Shown here piece after piece: positions 25,015-34,101 of a DNA stretch of 64,000 bases (its first letter is position 1; every line of letters begins with the position of its first letter). The stretch is from Mangrovicoccus sp. HB161399. GTDB taxonomy: Bacteria > Pseudomonadota > Alphaproteobacteria > Rhodobacterales > Rhodobacteraceae. The translations under genes were made by a program, and so were the position numbers. A model generated the notes under the pieces. That model worked only from the letters and a program-made list of their open reading frames with translations. It had not been told where the DNA came from and searched no databases. The stretch covers positions 1-64,000 of the forward strand of contig NZ_JAATVU010000022.1 of the NCBI RefSeq assembly GCF_013184745.1. Reading direction: 5' to 3'.

Positions 25015-25815
25015 TTATTCGGAAACCGGCGCGCCGTCCTGCGGATTGCCCGATTCCCGGTCTTTCACGCCGGCGAAGACGCGTTCCTTGCCGCGCTGCA
25101 TGTGATAGGCCATGTAGTTGCGCGCGGCATCGGCATCGCGGGCCTCGATGGCGTGCAGGATGGCGGCATGCTCCTCGGTGACGCGGGCCGAGCGTTCGGC
25201 GAAATCGCGCGGCATCGAGCGGCGGGCATAGTTCATCGCGCTGGCGAAGGTCTCCCTGCGCGAGGCCAGGGCGTCGGTCAGGAAGTTGTTCCGCGCCGCC
25301 TTCACGATGGCGATATGGAAGGCCAGGTCGTTCTCGACGCTCATCTCGCCGCGGGCGAAGGCCGCGGTCTGTGCGGCATGGGCCTCGCGGATGCGCCGCA
25401 GGTCCGAGGCCTCGGCCCGCTGCGCCGCCAGCCCGGCCGCCTCGCGCTCGATCAGTTCGCGGAATTCGTGGAAGCGCTGCACCTCGGCGACCGAACCGAC
25501 CTGCGGCGGGCCGAGCACGTCGCGCGAGGGGCGCTTGAGCACCAGGCTCTTCTTGCCCGGCGAGGAGGAGATGATCCCGTCGGTCTTCAGCCGCGACATC
25601 GCCTCGCGGACGACGGTGCGCGACACCGAGAAGCTGTCGCAGAACTCCGCCTCGGTCGGAAGGCACTGGCCGACCGGGATGGTGCCCTCGACCACGAGGC
25701 GCAGGATCTCCTCGTAGACCTTGTCGCTCAGCGGCACGTCTGGGGTCTTCGAGACCGCCGCGAGCGTTTCGAGCGCGGCCGCCGCCACAGGGTCATGTAC
25801 CTTCGTTCTCGCCAT
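25015..25815 (-). CDS. GntR-family (FadR subfamily) transcriptional regulator
   Basis: A 266-residue regulator. The winged helix spans about residues 30-92: KVYEEILRLVVEGTIPVGQC, PTEAEFCDSFSVSRTVVREA and a wing ending IISSSPGKKSLVLK. An FCD all-helical effector domain follows, with conserved FHEFRELIEREAAGLAA and the metal/ligand residues DLAFHIAIVKAARN. FCD regulators usually respond to carboxylic acids and repress neighbouring transport and catabolic genes. I use the ATG at 25815; the long upstream extension is not family-like. The shared element at 17955 and 24982 suggests it controls both convergent operons. Confidence 0.88.
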   Translation of the reverse strand: MARTKVHDPVAAAALETLAAVSKTPDVPLSDKVYEEILRLVVEGTIPVGQCLPTEAEFCDSFSVSRTVVREAMSRLKTDGIISSSPGKKSLVLKRPSRDVLGPPQVGSVAEVQRFHEFRELIEREAAGLAAQRAEASDLRRIREAHAAQTAAFARGEMSVENDLAFHIAIVKAARNNFLTDALASRRETFASAMNYARRSMPRDFAERSARVTEEHAAILHAIEARDADAARNYMAYHMQRGKERVFAGVKDRESGNPQDGAPVSE

Positions 25816-27442
25816 CCGCCCGATCTGCCTTCCCGCCTTGCGATGGGGCAAGGTTAGCGGAGGCCCGCCCGCGATTGAATAGCGGATCCGCAGGCGTCCG
25901 GGACCGGCCGGGCGCGCGGAGGCACGTGCGGGCCGGGGCAGGGCGGCCGGCCCCGGCAAGGGGCCCCTCCCATGCCCCCGGGCCGGGAGGGCGCTGGCTT
26001 GCGCGGCGAGGATGCTCCGGCGGCCACCGTCCCGGCCTCGCGGGAACCGCGGCGGGCGCCCTGACTTGGACCGGAACCTGGCTGAACCGGGCGGGATCAT
26101 GGGGCTGCGCGGTGGCGCTGCCGCCCGGCGCGCTGACTCTGGGTCCGGGCGGCACGGCGCTCCCGGGGCAAGGGCGCCGTGCCGCCGCTTCCCGTGGAGA
26201 ACCGCGTCATGTCCGGCAGCTCTGCCGCCAGTGGCCGGCATGGTGATCCGGCTGCCCAGGACATGCCTCGTGCCGGGGCAGGTGCGCATGCTCCATTCCT
26301 TGGGGCGTCCGGCGCAGGTCCCGCTGCCTGAAGGACCATATCCGCGCCCATAGGCAGGAGAACCGGGCCGCCGCTGTCCTGTCACGGCCGGGGGGGCTTG
26401 GCGGCCGGAGGCATAGCGGTGGCGCCGGATTTCGGCTCCGGCGCCGCAGGGCACCTGCGATGCGAGGCAGCGGGCGCGCCAGGATTTCGGGTATCGGCAG
26501 CCGCATTTTGCCGGCCCTGATCTCGGACCCGGCGCTGCGCTCGGCGCGCCGTTGCCGGGTCCATTGTCCGGGCCGTCGCACAGGACGCCATGCCGCCCCA
26601 TGTGGCAGATTGGAGAGCCGCCGGTCCGGGTCCGCCGCCACCGCATCATGTCGAGGCCGCCGCCTGCGATGCGTCCGCTCCGGACGTGGGTCGGCCCGGG
26701 ACCGCTGCCGGTCGACGCGCCCGAGCGCAGCGCTGTCCGCTGCGCAGCGGAACCGGCCGTCATGGCGGCAATGACGCGATCCTATTGTACGCTGTTGCGG
26801 GAGAAATCCGACATCCCCCATCTACCCGTTGATATGGACGTAGGATCGCACGGTGCCGATCGCATCGGCCGTCAGCCCGTACAAATCGGATGCGCGTGCT
26901 CTCCGCCGCCCCGGCGAGCGTCGCGCAGGTAATCAGCGGGATGGTTCTGCGGCATGCCGGTCGGCAGGACGGTTCCGCCTTTGCCGTCCGGCCGACGAAA
27001 GCGGCGGAGGTGCCGTCATTCGCATTTCGAGGAAACCCATGGCGGGGCCGCCGATGCTGTCGAAGCCGCGGATGCGGCGGCGCAGGCCGGCGCCGATCTA
27101 GCGGATAAATGCTGACTCCGGCCCGGGGAGGGAGTCCATCTCAAGCGCCTCCGGACAGGCCGGAAAGGGCTGCCGTGCCGGTCAGGTCGCCGGCCTTCGT
27201 CTCCGCGCCGGCTGGTCCGAACGGTCCGGCCCGCGCGGTCCGGGATCGCGGAAAATGGCGCAGGCGGGGCTGTCCCGCCGTTGTCCCCGGGCGCTGCCGG
27301 ACCCCCCGGAAATCCCGCTTGCGGGGCGCTTCCCGTCAATGGCGTGGCTGATCTCGGCGCACCGGGTCCGGCCGGAGGTCGTGGCCGGACCCTTCCGGCA
27401 GCAGCCGCGCCATCCCGGGGCCTGCGCAGGCCCCGCACGGCA
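25816..27442. other. Gene-free stretch
   Basis: About 1.6 kb upstream of gntR and downstream of the LysR gene. Open frames overlap in all registers and none shows a family motif, signal peptide or credible ribosome binding site. No inverted repeats suggesting a complete insertion sequence were seen. It may be a decayed region separating two gene groups. Confidence 0.5.
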
Positions 27443-28315
27443 TCACCAGGGGGCATCCGCCCCGGGGTCGCGCAGCAGGGCCGCCGCAATCGCCCGGGCC
27501 GGGCCGCCGCCGTCATGTGCCACGCGGACATGGGTCAGGGGCAGGGCGGGGAGGCCCGCAGAGGCCGGGACTTCCTCCAGATCCCGCCCGGCCAGCGACC
27601 GCGGCAGGGCGGCAATTGCCAGATCGGCCCGCAGCGCCGCCACCTGTCCCATCGCGGTGTCGCTGCCATAGGCGATCCGGTAGCGGCGGCCGGCGGTGTC
27701 CAGCGCCTCCAGAGCCGCGCGGCGCCAGGCGCAGCCGGGATCGGCCGCCGCCAGCGGCAGGGGATCGGTGTCCGCCGCCCGGCCGCCCCGCGCCGTCAGC
27801 CAGCAGAGCGGGTCCGAGCGGATCTCGTCGCAAGGCAGCGCGGCAGGACCGACATCGTTGAAGAGCGCCAGGTTGCAGGCCCCCTCGCGGAAGCTCTCCG
27901 CCACGCGCGCCGCCGTCCCGAGCCGCACGTCGACGCGCAGCTCCGGGTAGTCCCCGGCGATCCGGCGGAGCAGTCCGGGCAGCAGCGACACGCCCAGATC
28001 GTGCGGGGCGGCAACGCTCACCAGTCCCTCCAGCGCGGGGCGGCGGAACAGGGCCAGCGTCTCGTCGCTCAGCGAAAGCATGTCCCGCGCCTGCCGCAGC
28101 AGCAGTTCGCCGTGCCGGGTCAGGGCCACGCGGCGGGCATTCCGCTCCAGCAGGCGGTGGCCGAGCGCGTCTTCGAGCCGGGCGATCTGCAGGCTGACCG
28201 CCGAGGGCGAGAGGTTCACCCGTGCGGCGGCCAGCCGGAAGGACCCGGTGTCATGGATGGCGACGAAGCTGCGCAGGGCGTCGAGATTCAGGGTCCGGGC
28301 GGCCATGGGTTCCAT
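27443..28315 (-). CDS. LysR-family transcriptional regulator
   Basis: A 290-residue LysR regulator. The winged helix is LNLDALRSFVAIHDTGSFRL, AAARVNLSPSAVSLQIARLE and the following LGHRLLERN (about residues 9-62). A periplasmic-binding-protein-like effector domain follows from about residue 95. The start is either 28315 (used here) or the in-frame ATG at 28306. It is divergent from the broken EamA transporter gene, with a 91-base gap that includes the palindrome TTTCGAAA at 28325-28332. It presumably controls that exporter. Confidence 0.88.
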   Translation of the reverse strand: MEPMAARTLNLDALRSFVAIHDTGSFRLAAARVNLSPSAVSLQIARLEDALGHRLLERNARRVALTRHGELLLRQARDMLSLSDETLALFRRPALEGLVSVAAPHDLGVSLLPGLLRRIAGDYPELRVDVRLGTAARVAESFREGACNLALFNDVGPAALPCDEIRSDPLCWLTARGGRAADTDPLPLAAADPGCAWRRAALEALDTAGRRYRIAYGSDTAMGQVAALRADLAIAALPRSLAGRDLEEVPASAGLPALPLTHVRVAHDGGGPARAIAAALLRDPGADAPW

Positions 28316-28406
28316 TCATGAGAATTTCGAAACCATAAGATTTAATAATGCCGTTTTCCTGCATCTTGGTCTGCCGGTACCGTTCCGTCAACCCGAGGAG
28401 ATGCCG

Positions 28407-29415
28407 ATGCCGCGCCCGCCCCGCCCGATCCTGTCCGGCCTTGCCTGGGCCGCCCTTGCCGTCCTGGTCTGGTCCGGTTCGCTGCTGCTGCTGCGCACCG
28501 GGGTGACCTCCGGGCTGACGGCGCATGACCTGGCCGCGCTGCGGTTCGGCACGGCCGGGCTTCTGCTGGCGCCTGTCCTGCTGCGCGGCGGCACCCGTCT
28601 GCGCCTGGCTGTGACGCTCGCGATGGCGGCCAGTTTCGGGGCGCCCTATGTGCTGCTGCTGTCGCTTGCCATGAAGACGGCCCCGGCGGCCGCTGCCGGG
28701 GCGGTCAATCCCGGCGCGATGGCGATTGCCTCTGTGCTTCTGGCGCGGGCCGCCCGCTGGCTGCGGCGCAGAGGCTGGGCATCCTGGCGGCCGCGGCGGG
28801 CCTCGCCGTGCTCGTCCTGGCCGGAGGCGGACCCGCGCCGGGGCATGTGCTGCTGCTGGCCACCGGGCTGATGTGGGCTGGATACGCGGCGCTGGTGCGG
28901 CATTTCCGGGTGCCCGCCCTGGCCGCGACGGCGGCGGTCTCGGTCGCGTCTGCGGTTCTCTACCTGCCGGTCCACGCCCTGTTGCTGCCAAGCCGGATCG
29001 GGCAGTGCCGGTGGCGGAGGTGCTGCTGCAGGCCGGTTTCCAGGGCGTGCTGGTCAGCATCGTGGCGGTGTATGCCTTCACCCGCTCGGCGGAGCTTCTG
29101 GGACCGGTCGCCGGGACCAGCCTGCCGGCGCTGATCCCGGTGGCCACGCTGGCGCTCGAGTCGGCCGTGCTGCGGCAGGCCCCGCCACCGGGCGAGGCCT
29201 GCGCGGCCGGGCTCGTCGCGTTCGGCATCGGCGCGATCCTGGCAGGCCGGCATGCGGACGGCCTGCTGCACAGGTCCGCGCGTTGCGGGTCAGCCGAGGA
29301 AGCCGGAGATCGCGGCGGCGACCGCGCCGGGGCATTCCATCGGCGACAGGTGCGGCCCGTCGATCCAGCCGAGCCGCGCCCCGGGGATTCCGGCTGCCAA
29401 GGCTGCGGAGGCTGA
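28407..29415 (+). pseudogene. EamA/DMT-family transporter, frameshifted
   Basis: A ten-helix drug/metabolite exporter of the EamA family, readable only across three frames. The first part runs from the ATG at 28407 (six bases after GAGGAG) to SVLLARAARWLRRR. It shifts near 28771-28779, after which LGILAAAAGLAVLVLAGGG continues in another frame. A second shift near 28999-29003 separates LLLPSRIG from PVAEVLLQAGFQGVLVSIVA. Each shift is repaired by adding one G in a G-run (GAGG-CTGGG and GGG-CAG), so these may be real single-base losses or homopolymer errors in the assembly. The last frame runs to 29415 and overlaps the convergent hydrolase by about 125 bases, so the true end may be earlier. 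Confidence 0.72.
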
Positions 29416-30072
29416 GGGCGGCACCATCTGGTCGGAGCGGTTGCCGAGCACCAGGGTCCGCGCCCGGACATCGGCAAGGTCGCCGGAGATGTCCAGCTCG
29501 CGGTCCAGCCGCGCCTGCCGCGCCATGCCGTCCCAGTCGGTGGTGGCTTCCATTCCGCGCAGGACCTCGCCGATATCCGCCATGCCGGCCACGAAATCGG
29601 CGCTGAAGCCTGTCAGCAGGAGCAGCCGGGCCAGCGCCGCCCTGTCCCGCCCGGCCAGCTCGATCCAGTGGTCGAACTGCATGCGCGAGCGCGGGTCGGT
29701 CCCTGTCGCGAACCCGCCCAGGGCGACCAGGCTGCGCACCCGCACCGGCTGCCGCGCGGCGATCCGCACCGCGACCGCCGCGCCCAGCGAGAACCCCGCA
29801 AGGTCGAAGGTCTCCGCCCCGGCATGGTCGGCCGCGGCAAGGACCTGCGCTGCCAGCATGTCGAGCGTCAGGGCGCCGCCCGCGTCCCGGGTCAGGCCCG
29901 AACCGGCATAGTCGGGCCGCAGGATGCGCCGCCCCGGCAGCTGCGCGGCGACCCCGGCCCAGTTCGCCTCGCCGTCGCCGCCGGTGCCGTGGACCAGCAC
30001 CAGCGCCGGGCCCCTGCCGTGATCGCGGTAGCCGACCGAAGCGGCGCCCGCGGGAACATGATGTATCGCCAT
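29290..30072 (-). CDS. Alpha/beta hydrolase
   Basis: A 260-residue alpha/beta-hydrolase-fold enzyme. LVHGTGGDGEANW near residue 28 carries the oxyanion-hole HG motif, GFSLG near residue 92 the nucleophile serine, NRSDQMVP near 213 the acid and GPHLSPME near 239 the catalytic histidine. It could be an esterase, lactonase or C-C hydrolase; the substrate is not evident. I use the ATG at 30072; the in-frame extension to 30156 crosses the regulatory palindrome. It is divergent from a MerR gene, which probably controls it. Confidence 0.85.
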   Translation of the reverse strand: MAIHHVPAGAASVGYRDHGRGPALVLVHGTGGDGEANWAGVAAQLPGRRILRPDYAGSGLTRDAGGALTLDMLAAQVLAAADHAGAETFDLAGFSLGAAVAVRIAARQPVRVRSLVALGGFATGTDPRSRMQFDHWIELAGRDRAALARLLLLTGFSADFVAGMADIGEVLRGMEATTDWDGMARQARLDRELDISGDLADVRARTLVLGNRSDQMVPPSASAALAAGIPGARLGWIDGPHLSPMECPGAVAAAISGFLG

Positions 30073-30115
30073 CGTGAAAGTCTCCGTCTTGATCCGATGG
30101 CATCCCTCCTGCATC

Positions 30116-30131
30116 CTGACAGCGCTGTGAG
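30116..30131. promoter_or_regulatory. Candidate MerR operator
   Basis: CTGACAGCGCTGTGAG contains the perfect palindrome ACAGCGCTGT. On the minus strand TTGACC (30137-30132) lies immediately upstream, so the palindrome occupies the spacer of a promoter reading toward the hydrolase, as in MerR-type control. The -10 element is weak. Confidence 0.5.
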
Positions 30132-30155
30132 GGTCAAGGCCCGGAAGGAGAGCCA

Positions 30156-30500
30156 ATGCAGATCGGAGAAATCGCGGAGCGCAGCGGCGTCAGCGTGCGC
30201 ATGCTGCGCTATTACGAGGCCGAGGGGCTGCTTGCGCCCGCGCGGCGCGGCAGCGGCTACCGCGACTATTCCGGACGCGACCTCGAAGAGGCGCGCCGCA
30301 TCCGGCAGCTGGCCGAGGCCGGGCTGACCATCGAGGCGATGCGCGACCTGCTGCCCTGCGTCATCAGCCCCGAGCCGAGGTTCCATCCCTGCGACAATCT
30401 CCGGGCGCGGCTGGCCGGGGAGCTGGAGAAGCTCGACCGCAAGCTGGAAGACGTCGCGCGGTCGCGCGCGCTGATCGCGGGCTATCTCGACAGCCTCTAG
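30156..30500 (+). CDS. MerR-family transcriptional regulator
   Basis: A 114-residue MerR regulator. MQIGEIAERSGVSVRMLRYY and EAEGLLAPARRGSGYRDYSG give the winged helix, followed by a dimerisation coil (about residues 78-112). Two cysteines (LLPC near residue 68, FHPC near 79) are present, but no thiol-metal signature of the mercury or copper types is evident. Redox or organic ligands are possible. Its start overlaps no other gene, and it is divergent from the alpha/beta hydrolase. Confidence 0.88.
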   Translation: MQIGEIAERSGVSVRMLRYYEAEGLLAPARRGSGYRDYSGRDLEEARRIRQLAEAGLTIEAMRDLLPCVISPEPRFHPCDNLRARLAGELEKLDRKLEDVARSRALIAGYLDSL

Positions 30501-30508
30501 CCCTGCGC

Positions 30509-31714
30509 TCAGGCGAAGCGCGCCAGCCAGCCGGCGCAGCGCGCGGCATCCCGCGCGTCGTATTCCGCCATCGCCGCGGCGGGGGGGCGGTCGAACTGCC
30601 GCTCGCTCTCCTCGCCGATCGCGGCGAGACGCATCGAGTACCAGGCGGTCATCGCGCCCGGCGGCGGCGCCTCGAAGGACGGGAACGCCGGATCGCCGCC
30701 CGGTCCGTCCAGCCAGGCTGCGGCCAGCGACGGGTCGAGCGCCAGCGCCCGCGCGATCCCCACCGCATCGGCGGCGCCGCTGCGCACCGCCATGGCGGCC
30801 GCCGCGCGGGTCTTGATCCCCCCGGTCAGCATCAGCGGAACGCGGGTGACGGCCTTGGCGCGCCGGGCGAAATCCAGGAAATAGGGGCCGGAAGCCGAGC
30901 TGCCTTCCGAGCTTGCCGGCGCACCGGGAAAATAGGTGCCGCCGCTGATGTCGATCAGATCGGCCGATGCCCGGTCCAGCATGCGGACCACTTCCAGCGC
31001 CTCGTCCGGTCCCAGCCCGCCGGCAAGCCTGTCGGTCGCGTTGATCTTGACGGCGACCGGGAAGGCGGGGCCGACGGCGCGGCGCACGGCTCCGAGCGTC
31101 TCGCCGATCACCCGGAACCGCGCGGCAACCGGACCGCCATAGCCGTCGCCGCGGCGGTTGAAGAGCGGCGACAGGAACTGGCTGAACAGGAAGCCGTGCC
31201 CGGCATGGATCTCGACCCCGCCGAACCCGGCCTGCCGTGCCTGTGCCGCGGCCCGCGCATAGGCATCGGGCAGCGCGGCGATTTCCTCCGCGGTCATGCC
31301 GCCGCAGCGCAGTCCCTCGACATCCAGAGGCGAGGGCCCCTTGGGCGTGCTCAGGGGCGCATGGGCCAGCGCGCCGGCATGGCCCAGCTGCGGCCAGATC
31401 TTCGCGCCATGGGCCGATCCGCGGGCGGCGAGCCGTTGCAGCGCCGCCATGTCGGCATCGGGCACGAGAACGAGGTTGCCGGGCTTCTCGGGATAGCGCG
31501 GGTCAGTCTGGACCTCGCCGATCAGCGACAGCGCCGCGCCGCCTTCGGCCCAGCGTTCGTAGAGCCGCATCTGCGCGCAGGTCGGATTGCCCCTGCCGTC
31601 GCCGAGGCTGTCGGACATCGCCGCCTTGACGATGCGGTTCTTCAGCCGCGCGCCGCAGGGCAGCTCCAGGGGCTGCCCCAGCACCGCGCCGTCATCCGCG
31701 TGTTCCGTTTCCAT
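30509..31714 (-). CDS. NADH:flavin oxidoreductase, old yellow enzyme family
   Basis: A 401-residue FMN-dependent ene-reductase-type TIM barrel. KNRIVKAAMSDSLGDGRGNP near residue 25 binds FMN, WPQLGHAGA near 107 carries the substrate-site histidine region, and GFGGVEIHAGHGFLFSQFLS near 165 with RRGDGYGG is the family hallmark. LMLTGGIKTRAAAAMAVRSG then binds the FMN phosphate. It would reduce an activated C=C bond or act on a related substrate. The ATG at 31714 follows GGGAGA. No C-terminal FeS/FAD extension is present, so it is the single-domain type. Confidence 0.9.
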   Translation of the reverse strand: METEHADDGAVLGQPLELPCGARLKNRIVKAAMSDSLGDGRGNPTCAQMRLYERWAEGGAALSLIGEVQTDPRYPEKPGNLVLVPDADMAALQRLAARGSAHGAKIWPQLGHAGALAHAPLSTPKGPSPLDVEGLRCGGMTAEEIAALPDAYARAAAQARQAGFGGVEIHAGHGFLFSQFLSPLFNRRGDGYGGPVAARFRVIGETLGAVRRAVGPAFPVAVKINATDRLAGGLGPDEALEVVRMLDRASADLIDISGGTYFPGAPASSEGSSASGPYFLDFARRAKAVTRVPLMLTGGIKTRAAAAMAVRSGAADAVGIARALALDPSLAAAWLDGPGGDPAFPSFEAPPPGAMTAWYSMRLAAIGEESERQFDRPPAAAMAEYDARDAARCAGWLARFA

Positions 31715-31890
31715 GCCGTCTCCCTGTCCGGGGGTCCGCCCTGCCGGGCCGGGCCCGTGCCTGCGGAACAGTGTCGGGACGGCGGCTGGACGGGTCAACC
31801 CCGCTGCCGGGCCTGTCTGTGTCGCCGGGCACAGCGGCGCGGCCGGTGCCGGGATACCGTCCGGGCAGATGCTGCGAACGGGAGGCTTGC

Positions 31891-32874
31891 ATGCCAGAAG
31901 ACTTCACCAATGTCCCGGTGCCGGGCTGGATCGGCGGCTTTGCCCAGTCCGATCCGCATTTCGCCTATCCGGACCCCGAGCTCGGCGCGCTGCCGCTGCT
32001 CGACAACATGGCCAACATTGCCAGGCTGCAGCGCCAGCAGGCGGTGCTCTGGCCGGAATTCAGCTGGCAGTCCGTGCCGGGCGACGAGAGCTCGCGCTGC
32101 TACCAGATGTTCGCCCCGGACATCTCGCGCATCGGCTATACCGACGAGGGCCGGGTCTATTCGATCATCTGCCCGCAGCAGGGCGCCTGCTCGCCCGCCT
32201 TCGGCTGCCTGAATGTCGAGGTGACCGTGACCGGCCAGCGCGGCTGGGTCGACGAGACCGCCCGCACCATGGCGGCGGACATGACCGTGACCGGCAAGGT
32301 CTGGTTCAGCCCCTCTGCCAAGGAAAGCGGGCTGGTGCGGATGCTGTGGCATGCCTTCGAGGCGCTCGGCAGCAAGTTTCCCCATGACAAGGCCCATGCG
32401 ATCGAGGTCGCGACCCATCTCAAGGGCGACCCTTCCCAGCCGGTCTTTCCGCTGCGCAAGGGCGAGACCGATGCCTTCGCCATCCCGGATTTCGCCCGGC
32501 ATCCCGAGGCCTGGGACGTGGCGAACCTGCTGGTCGAGATCGGGCCGGTGGCGAAGACCGGCGATCCGCTGGCCGATGCCTTCAACGCGCTAGTGATGGA
32601 GGCATTCAACGCCGCCTCGGGCAACCTTCTGCTCGAAGGCAACACGCTGGCCTGGAATGTCTGGTTCGCCGCGCCGGCGCTGGTCGACCGGGCCGAATGG
32701 CAGGCCCATGCCGAGAGATGGCGCAAGTCCATCGATGCCGATCACGGCAGCCCCGGCGGCAAGGGCACCGCGCCGCGCCATTTCGACGGCAGCCCGTTCC
32801 GGCCGCTCGACTCGCTGCTCGAGGAGGAGGCGGCCAAGATCTGGAAATTCATCCGCGACCACCTGCGCGGATGA
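31891..32874 (+). CDS. Uncharacterised protein
   Basis: A 327-residue soluble protein that I do not recognise. The start is firm: ATG at 31891 after GGGAGG. Codon use and amino-acid composition look like a real gene. It is rich in Trp, Phe and Pro, with a cysteine-containing segment ICPQQGACSPAFGCLNVEV near residues 94-112. It has no signal peptide, membrane segment or obvious nucleotide-binding motif. It is monocistronic, divergent from the old yellow enzyme gene and convergent with the aminotransferase gene. Confidence 0.75.
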   Translation: MPEDFTNVPVPGWIGGFAQSDPHFAYPDPELGALPLLDNMANIARLQRQQAVLWPEFSWQSVPGDESSRCYQMFAPDISRIGYTDEGRVYSIICPQQGACSPAFGCLNVEVTVTGQRGWVDETARTMAADMTVTGKVWFSPSAKESGLVRMLWHAFEALGSKFPHDKAHAIEVATHLKGDPSQPVFPLRKGETDAFAIPDFARHPEAWDVANLLVEIGPVAKTGDPLADAFNALVMEAFNAASGNLLLEGNTLAWNVWFAAPALVDRAEWQAHAERWRKSIDADHGSPGGKGTAPRHFDGSPFRPLDSLLEEEAAKIWKFIRDHLRG

Positions 32875-32946
32875 TCCCGGCCCGGCCGGGAGGGCCGGTT
32901 CCCGCTCCGCGCTCCCCGGGGCGGGGCCGGTCCCGGGCCGGGCGGG

Positions 32947-34101
32947 TCAGGGCAGCGCGTCGAGCATGCGGTCGACGTCTTCGGCCGTGTTGTAGACATG
33001 GGCGCCGGCGCGCAGCGCGCCGTTGCAGTCGGTCACGTCGATCCCCGCCTCTTCCAGCCGCGCCGCGATCGCGGCGGACGGCAGGGACGGGTGACGGAAG
33101 GCGGCGATGCCGGAGCGCTCGCCCTTCCCCGCCGGGCTGGCCAGCCGGTATCCCTTGCGCAGCGCCCCGTCAGCCATCCGTTCCGACAGGCCGAGAACAT
33201 GCGCCTCGATCCGCGGCAGGCCGATCTCCAGCAGCGTCTCCGCCGCGGCGTTCAGCCCCCAGAGCCCGGCATAGTTCGGCAGCGCCTCCTCGAAGCGGCG
33301 GCCGTCGCGGTGGAACTGCGGCAGGCTGCCGGTGCCGGTCCAGGCAGATCCGACCGATCCCGGCCCCGGCGCATGCGAGGCCAGCCGGTCCGCGGACTCC
33401 TCGCGGCAGTAGAGGAAGCCGGTGCCGACCGGGCCCGCCAGCCATTTGTGTCCGCCTGCCTGCAGGAAATCGACCGGCAGCCGGGCGACGTCGATCTCCA
33501 GCGCGCCGACCGCCTGGACGGCATCGCAGTTGAGCAGAACGCCCTTCTCCCGGCACAGCGCGGCGGTCGCCGCCATGTCCTGGCGGAAGCCGTTGGAATA
33601 CTGCACCAGGCTGACCGAAACCAGCCGCGTGCGGCTGTCGATCAGCGCGGCGATGTCGTCCACCGCCAGCCTTCCGCCGCGGGCGCGGGCATCGGCGATC
33701 CGCGTCTCCACGCCCCGGCGCCGCAGGTTCAGCCAGCACAGCGCATTTGCCGGATACTCGATGTTCGAGATGACCACGTTGTCGCCGGGCCGCCAGTCCA
33801 GCCCGTTGGCGACGGTGTTCAGCCCCTCCGTGGTATTGCGCAGGAACGATATCTCGGACGCCCGCGCCCCGATCAGGCGGGCGAGGGTGGGCCGCACGTT
33901 GCCTTCGGCGAAGGCGTTCCGGCGGTCGACATGGCGGGGCCCGTCGAGATGCTGGTCGGCGATCTGCGCGTGCATCGCCGCGACGGCGCGGGTCGACAGC
34001 GGCCCGACGGAACAGGCGGCAAGGTAGGCGCGCTCCCGCGTGACAGGGAAGAGCGCGCGGCAGCCCTGCGGATCGAGGCGGGCCGGGGCGGGGGGCATCA
34101 T
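32947..34101 (-). CDS. Class V aminotransferase family PLP enzyme
   Basis: A 384-residue fold-type I PLP enzyme of the cysteine desulfurase/kynureninase-like class V group. FLRNTTEGLNTVANGLDWRP near residue 85 begins the cofactor domain, NCDAVQAVGA near 188 holds the PLP-ring aspartate, and AGGHKWLAGPVGTGFLYC near 213 contains the Schiff-base lysine. It is the last gene of a coupled run: its ATG at 34101 overlaps the RidA stop as ATGA. It may act as an isopenicillin-epimerase-like lyase or an aminotransferase on a product of the upstream dehydratase; the exact reaction is unknown. Confidence 0.85.
   Translation of the reverse strand: MMPPAPARLDPQGCRALFPVTRERAYLAACSVGPLSTRAVAAMHAQIADQHLDGPRHVDRRNAFAEGNVRPTLARLIGARASEISFLRNTTEGLNTVANGLDWRPGDNVVISNIEYPANALCWLNLRRRGVETRIADARARGGRLAVDDIAALIDSRTRLVSVSLVQYSNGFRQDMAATAALCREKGVLLNCDAVQAVGALEIDVARLPVDFLQAGGHKWLAGPVGTGFLYCREESADRLASHAPGPGSVGSAWTGTGSLPQFHRDGRRFEEALPNYAGLWGLNAAAETLLEIGLPRIEAHVLGLSERMADGALRKGYRLASPAGKGERSGIAAFRHPSLPSAAIAARLEEAGIDVTDCNGALRAGAHVYNTAEDVDRMLDALP

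Noticed and set aside
26207-26821. 204-codon minus-strand frame upstream of gntR
   Set aside because: Arg-rich composition typical of a non-coding frame in GC-rich DNA; no domain or start signal.
30156-30500. Mercury or copper-responsive MerR
   Set aside because: The cysteine spacing does not match MerR, CueR or ZntR metal sites, and the divergent gene is a hydrolase, not a metal pump.
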